From contig JAUCBJ010005741.1 in NCBI GenBank assembly GCA_032718475.1, positions 1 to 64,000 of the forward strand: a stretch of 64,000 nt of DNA. The letters run 5' to 3'. The notes under the pieces were generated by a model. It saw only the letters and a program-made list of their open reading frames with translations, was not told the origin of the DNA and made no database searches. This document shows, piece by piece, positions 59,601-64,000 of this stretch. A program made the position numbers and the translations under genes. The first letter of the stretch is position 1. Every line of letters begins with the position of its first letter. The DNA comes from Nemertoderma westbladi (taxonomy: Eukaryota; Xenacoelomorpha; Nemertodermatida; Nemertodermatidae).

Positions 59601-60793
59601 GAAACTTGTTTCTGCAACTTGTTGCTGGACTCCTCACACACAGAAACTTGTTTCTGCAACTTGTTGCTGGACTCTTCACACACAGAAACTTGTTTCTGCA
59701 ACTTGTTGCTGGACTCTTCACACACAGAAACTTGTTTCTGCAACTTGTTGCTGGACTCCTCACACACAGAAACTTGTTTCTGCAACTTGTTGCTGGACTC
59801 TTCACACACAGAAACTTGTTTCTGCAACTTGTTGCTGGACTCCTCACACACAGAAACTTGTTTCTGCAACTTGTTGCTGGACTCCTCACACACAGAAACT
59901 TGTTTCTGCAACTTGTTGCTGGACTCCTCACACACAGAAACTTGTTTCTGCAACTTGTTGCTGGACTCTTCACACACAGAAACTTGTTTCTGCAACTTGT
60001 TGCTGGACTCCTCACACACAGAAACTTGTTTCTGCAACTTGTTGCTGGACTCTTCACACACAGAAACTTGTTTCTGCAACTTGTTGCTGGACTCCTCACA
60101 CACAGAAACTTGTTTCTGCAACTTGTTGCTGGACTCCTCACACACAGAAACTTGTTTCTGCAACTTGTTGCTGGACTCCTCACACACAGAAACTTGTTTC
60201 TGCAACTTGTTGCTGGACTCTTCACACACAGAAACTTGTTTCTGCAACTTGTTGCTGGACTCTTCACACACAGAAACTTGTTTCTGCAACTTGTTGCTGG
60301 ACTCCTCACACACAGAAACTTGTTTCTGCAACTTGTTGCTGGACTCCTCACACACAGAAACTTGTTTCTGCAACTTGTTGCTGGACTCCTCACACACAGA
60401 AACTTGTTTCTGCAACTTGTTGCTGGACTCTTCACACACAGAAACTTGTTTCTGCTACTTGTTGCTGGACTCTTCACACACAGAAACTTGTTTCTGGAAC
60501 TTGTTGCTGGACTCCTCACACACAGAAACTTGTTTCTGGAACTTGTTACTGGACTCTTCACACACATGGACTCATCACACACAGTAACTTGTTTCTGCAA
60601 CTTGTAGCCGGACTGACTCCTCAAACGCGGGAAACATGTTTCTGCAATTTGTTGCTGGACTCTTCACACACAGAAACTTGTTTCTGCAACTTGTTGCTGG
60701 ACTCCTCAAACGCGGGAAACATGTTTCTGCAACATGTTTCTGCAACTTGTTGCTGGACTCTTCACACAAAAACATGTTTCTGCAACTTGTTGC
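44698..60793. repeat. 42-bp macro-array, block B (16 kb)
   Basis: About 380 units of the same 42-bp family with many variants: 38-bp units with a 4-bp deletion (AAACTTGTGGAAATTG, AAAGTTGTGGAACTTG), units with AAACTCTTG, and a TTTATG subtype at 56800-57560. The stretch 59233-60440 is the most homogeneous. The first 330 bp match block C and the last 340 bp match block A. Confidence 0.96.
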
Positions 60794-60982
60794 AATAATG
60801 GAAAAACAACCAACTTATTGTTTATTCGGGTCGAGGCCCGACTGCTGCAGTAATTTTTTGAGAATAATATTAAGTAAAAGTTTCATCTGATATTATCAAG
60901 TGTGTTTTCGTAGTAAGATCCGTTGTGTAACGCATTTCATCCCTGCATACCCCATTAGAAAAGCTATGAGGGCTAGTCATTG
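60794..60982. repeat. Linker copy 3
   Basis: The same 185-bp segment, closest to copy 2 (CCCATTAG). Confidence 0.93.
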
Positions 60983-61808
60983 CTGGACTCCTCACACACA
61001 GAAATTTGTTTCTGAAACTGTTGCTGGACTCTTCACACACATGGACTCCTCACATACAGAAACTCTTGTTTCTGCAACTTGTTGCTGGACTCTTGACACA
61101 CAGAAACTTGTGGAAATTTTTGTTGGACTCCTCACATACAGAAACTTGTTGCTGGACTCTTCACACACAGAGACTTATTTCTGAAACTGTTGCTGGACAC
61201 CTCACATACAGAAACTTGTTTCTGCAACTTGTTGCTGGACTCTACACACACAGCAACTTGTGGAACTTGTTGCTGGAATCCTCACATCAGAAACTCTTGT
61301 TTCTGGAACTTGTTGCTGGACTCCTCACACACAGAAACTTGTTTCTGAAACTGTTGCTGGACTCCTCACACACAGAAACTTGTTTCTGCAACTTGTTGCT
61401 GGACTCTTCACACACAGAAACTTGTGGAAATTGTTGCTGGACTCTTCACACACAGAAACTTGTTTCTGCTACTTGTTGCTGGACTCTTCACACACAGAGA
61501 CTTGTTTCTGAAACTGTTGATGGACTCCTCACACACAGAAACTTGTTTCTGCAACTTGTTGCTGGACTCTTCACACACAGAAACTTGTTTCTGGAAATTG
61601 TTGCTGGACTCCTCACATACAGAAACTTGTTTCTGGAACTTGTTACTGGACTCTTCACACACATGGACTCATCACACACAGTAACTTGTTTCTGCAACTT
61701 GTAGCCGGACTGACTCCTCAAACGCGGGAAACATGTTTCTGCAACTTGTTGCTGGACTCTTCACACAAAAACATGTTTCTGCAACTTGTTGCTGGACTCT
61801 TCACACAA
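60983..61808. repeat. 42-bp macro-array, block C (0.8 kb)
   Basis: It starts like block B (CACATGGACTCCTCACATAC, CTCTTGACACACAG, ACACACAGCAACTTGTGG) and ends with the same CATGGACTCATCACACAC and AAACGCGGGAAACATG module. It looks like block B with almost all of the interior removed. Confidence 0.95.
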
Positions 61809-62440
61809 CAGAAACTTCATAAATAATATAAAATTAATATTTTCAAATGCATGCTCTACTGTATAACAGTCGTTTTTCACTTGTGACGTCTTGAAGTACA
61901 GTATAATTAACACTAAAAAGGCCAGACTTTGACTACCCCTAGAAAGGCCGTGGGTGTCAATTTTGACACACACTATTATTAAGTTAAAATTGTCTGACTA
62001 TTCGAGCCATATTATTCACAATATAGCACCCAAACCTCAGAACATCAGTTGAGCCTAATATGAGTCATAACAACATCTTTGCGGTATAGCATGATGGATT
62101 ATGCTATACATAGCACAATGTAGCTTATTGGCTATATACATACTAGTCTATCAACATCAGACCACTATAATTTCCGTTAACCCTATTAAACCCGGGGGGG
62201 TGGGGTCAATATGACCCCCCCCCCAGTGGTTTTTTTATTATAATTCTGAAACAAACGCAGTTGGGAATCTGAAATTTTATGACTTTTCCTAAAAATCTAT
62301 TGTCTTCCTAGTAGTGAAAACCGTTTTCAAAAATATTGGGTAGTTTTCGAGTTATAGCACCATTTTTTAACCCTACTTTTGGCACTTTTTTTGAGACGTT
62401 TTTTGAAAATTACAGTTCATTAAATATGATTTGTAACATC
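61809..62440. other. Spacer with two TTAA-associated hairpins
   Basis: TTAA at 61907 is followed by CACTAAAAAGGCC and a GTGTCAA-TT-TTGACAC hairpin at 61954-61969. TTAA at 62177 is followed by CCCTATTAAACCC and a GGGGTCA-ATA-TGACCCC hairpin at 62202-62218. This layout resembles termini of piggyBac/Looper-like elements, but no paired end or transposase is seen. Confidence 0.35.
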
Positions 62441-63260
62441 TCTATTTTTGATTTACACCGGTTTTTTGGTGTTAGCAATTGGATGGAATTCATATAAATT
62501 GATTTAGAAATTTCAAACTTGTTTTTTTCAGCGGGTGCCAAATTTTGGTGCCAGCACCAAATTTTGAAATATGTCAATTTTGTAAATTGATTGTTTGAAA
62601 CTTGTTTTTTACGCAATTGGGGTTTTTTGGGGTTCTGGTTTCGATGAAATATATACGAGTTGCACCAAGCGTATCAAACTTGTATTTTTCGTTGCTGTGT
62701 GCAAATTTTGGTGCTAGCACGAAATTTTGAAAATCCATTCAATAGATAAAATTGCTTGTGACAATTTATTTCTTGCATTTTAGAGGTTTATGGGTGTTCT
62801 GAATTCAATGGAATATATAATTATCGAACTAGACATCTCAAACTTGTATTTTTCGGAAGTGGGTGCAAAATCTGGTGCTAGCACCAAATTTTGAAAACCA
62901 TCAAATATATCAATTGATTGTGTCATCTTGTTTCTTGCGTTATACGGGTTTGTTAAGGTTCTGAATTCAATGGAATCAGTAAAAATTTCATAAGAGTTTT
63001 CAAACTTGTATTTTTCGCCGGTGGGTGAAAATTGTTGTGCCAGCACCAAATTTTGGAAAATGAGTAAATTGATCAGTAGATAGTATCATTTTGTTTCTTG
63101 CGTAATACGGGTTTATGAGAGTCCTGAATCCGATGGAATCAATAAAAACAGCAATGGACATCGCAAACTTGTACTTTTTGGTGATGGGTACGAAATTTGG
63201 TGCTAGCACCAAAATTTGCCAAATTACGCCGAAAAATACACGTAGCAATGATCTGGCATA
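62441..63260. repeat. 163-bp tandem repeat with palindromic core, five diverged copies
   Basis: The core GGTGCTAGCACC or GGTGCCAGCACC lies at 62547, 62710, 62874, 63036 and 63199, giving a 162-164-bp period. It is flanked by AAATTTT/AAAATTT, which extends the palindrome to about 24 bp. The shared phrases CAAACTTGTATTTTTCG and CTTGCGT/AATACGGG follow the same spacing. Copies are substantially diverged, so this is an old array. Confidence 0.88.
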
Positions 63261-63661
63261 TTTGAAATGTATTCCATTAGAATCAGCGCCCTAGAAAACC
63301 TGAAAATGCGAATTTATAGCATCGTATAAGTGAATTAAAAATTTTGTGTTCTAACTGAAAAGTGCTGGTTACTTGTTTTTTTCATTTTTTTCCTAAGCAT
63401 AGAGGTCTAAACAGCCATTTATGGTAATCATATCATTTTTAAATATTTTCCAATGTATTTTGCGCCCCAGAAAACCTGTATTGAAAAACAATTAGCCGAA
63501 AAATGTAACTTTCAAATTTTGTGAAAATTGTGCACTATTGGTGCTGCAATATTACCACCCCAGTACATTTTGTAATTGTACATTTTGTAATTTAATGATG
63601 TAATTTACATGTAATTACAATGTACAGTATAATCCAATGTAAATTAATGTATAAAAGCTTC
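63261..63661. other. Non-coding AT-rich spacer
   Basis: Nothing is recognised beyond a possible decayed continuation of the 163-bp repeat. Confidence 0.45.
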
Positions 63662-63859
63662 AATATTATTGTATCTATACAAGTGTACCCTAAGCACTAA
63701 TGTGTCCGGGATCCGGGTTTTATAGGGCTATAAAGTACAGCAGTACATAGGAGACAAGCAAATATTATTGTATCTACACAAGTGTACCCTAAGCACTAAT
63801 GCGTCCGGGATCCGGGTTTTATAGGGCTATAAAGTACAGCAGTACAGAGGAGACAAGCA
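63662..63859. repeat. 99-bp tandem duplication
   Basis: Two copies starting AATATTATTGTATCTA at 63662 and 63761 differ at only a few bases. Each holds GTCCGGGATCCGGGTTTTA. The sequence after 63860 to the window end is non-coding. Confidence 0.93.
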
Positions 63860-64000
63860 AATATGTATTTGAGGAACGTAAAAAAAGTTATACAAAAATG
63901 AATTTAGCTTTGGGGTATTTGTATTTTATACTAAAGGTGTACAGTAGGTCTGGTGGTCTTCGTCATATTTGAATATATTTTTATGATAAATTACTAGGGG

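Noticed and set aside
44975-60798. Many frames up to 742 codons over the 42-bp macro-array.
   Set aside because: These are simple repeats of LLDSSHTETCFCNL and the other two frames. 41-, 38- and 44-bp units shift frame at random, so there is no selection for an open frame.
62410-63248. Minus-strand frames with a recurring EKYKFE...SIEFRT pattern.
   Set aside because: They come from the 163-bp satellite, whose period is not a multiple of three. No single frame runs through the copies and stops occur in each.
1-64000. CRISPR array, prokaryotic operon, rRNA or intact tRNA.
   Set aside because: Tandem arrays have contiguous units without unique spacers, and the genes and splice signals are eukaryotic. 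No tRNA cloverleaf or rRNA core sequence was found by eye.

Overview
This is nuclear DNA of a multicellular animal, almost certainly an invertebrate. The evidence is an AT-rich sequence full of minisatellites, degenerate non-LTR retrotransposons of metazoan type, terminal exons with animal splice acceptors, and two metazoan single-copy genes (a TRPV cation channel and an ATAD1/Msp1-type AAA ATPase). The phylum cannot be fixed by eye. The frequent TAGGCCTA-like words and the LINE types would fit a marine invertebrate, but this is only a guess. Roughly 60% of the 64 kb is tandem repeat.

Left third (1-16.8 kb). Seven satellite or short tandem arrays (units of 208, 42, 24, 33, 28, 27 and 58 bp) occupy most of this part. 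Four short plus-strand stretches lie between them (8297-8419, 10589-10687, 11406-11465, 14993-15058). Each has a splice acceptor, a phase-0 start, 11 hydrophobic residues with Cys at position 9 and Ile at position 11, a short polar tail and a stop. The last two have the typical end of tetraspanin transmembrane helix 4 (LACC-I/L-I-R). I read the four as alternative or duplicated terminal exons of a tetraspanin gene whose other exons lie left of the window.

Middle (16.8-41.2 kb). A complete intronless TRPV channel (minus strand, 16854-19169) is followed by two opposed LINE fragments (19.3-21.6 kb), a 3.9-kb array of a 31-bp unit, and a complete intronless ATAD1-like gene (minus strand, 26870-28093). 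A patchwork of non-autonomous elements comes next: an inverted-arm foldback block at 29.7-31.0 kb, and an ACGT-rich element with 10-bp inverted ends at 32.15-33.48 kb flanked by poly-C. A 3.7-kb, 5'-truncated CR1/L2-like LINE (34408-38120) is inserted into a 23-29-bp minisatellite, with a visible 8-bp target duplication. A second degenerate LINE lies at 39.4-40.74 kb. A short minus-strand ORF with a strong signal peptide (40903-41169) may be a secreted peptide gene.

Right third (41.8-64 kb). A 20-kb array of a 42-bp unit is organised in three macro-blocks that share the same 185-bp linker and the same end module but range from 0.8 to 16 kb. Beyond it lie hairpin-bearing TTAA-associated sequence, five copies of a 163-bp repeat with a palindromic core, and a 99-bp duplication. 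The very long open frames that run through the satellites come from unit lengths divisible by three and are not annotated as genes.
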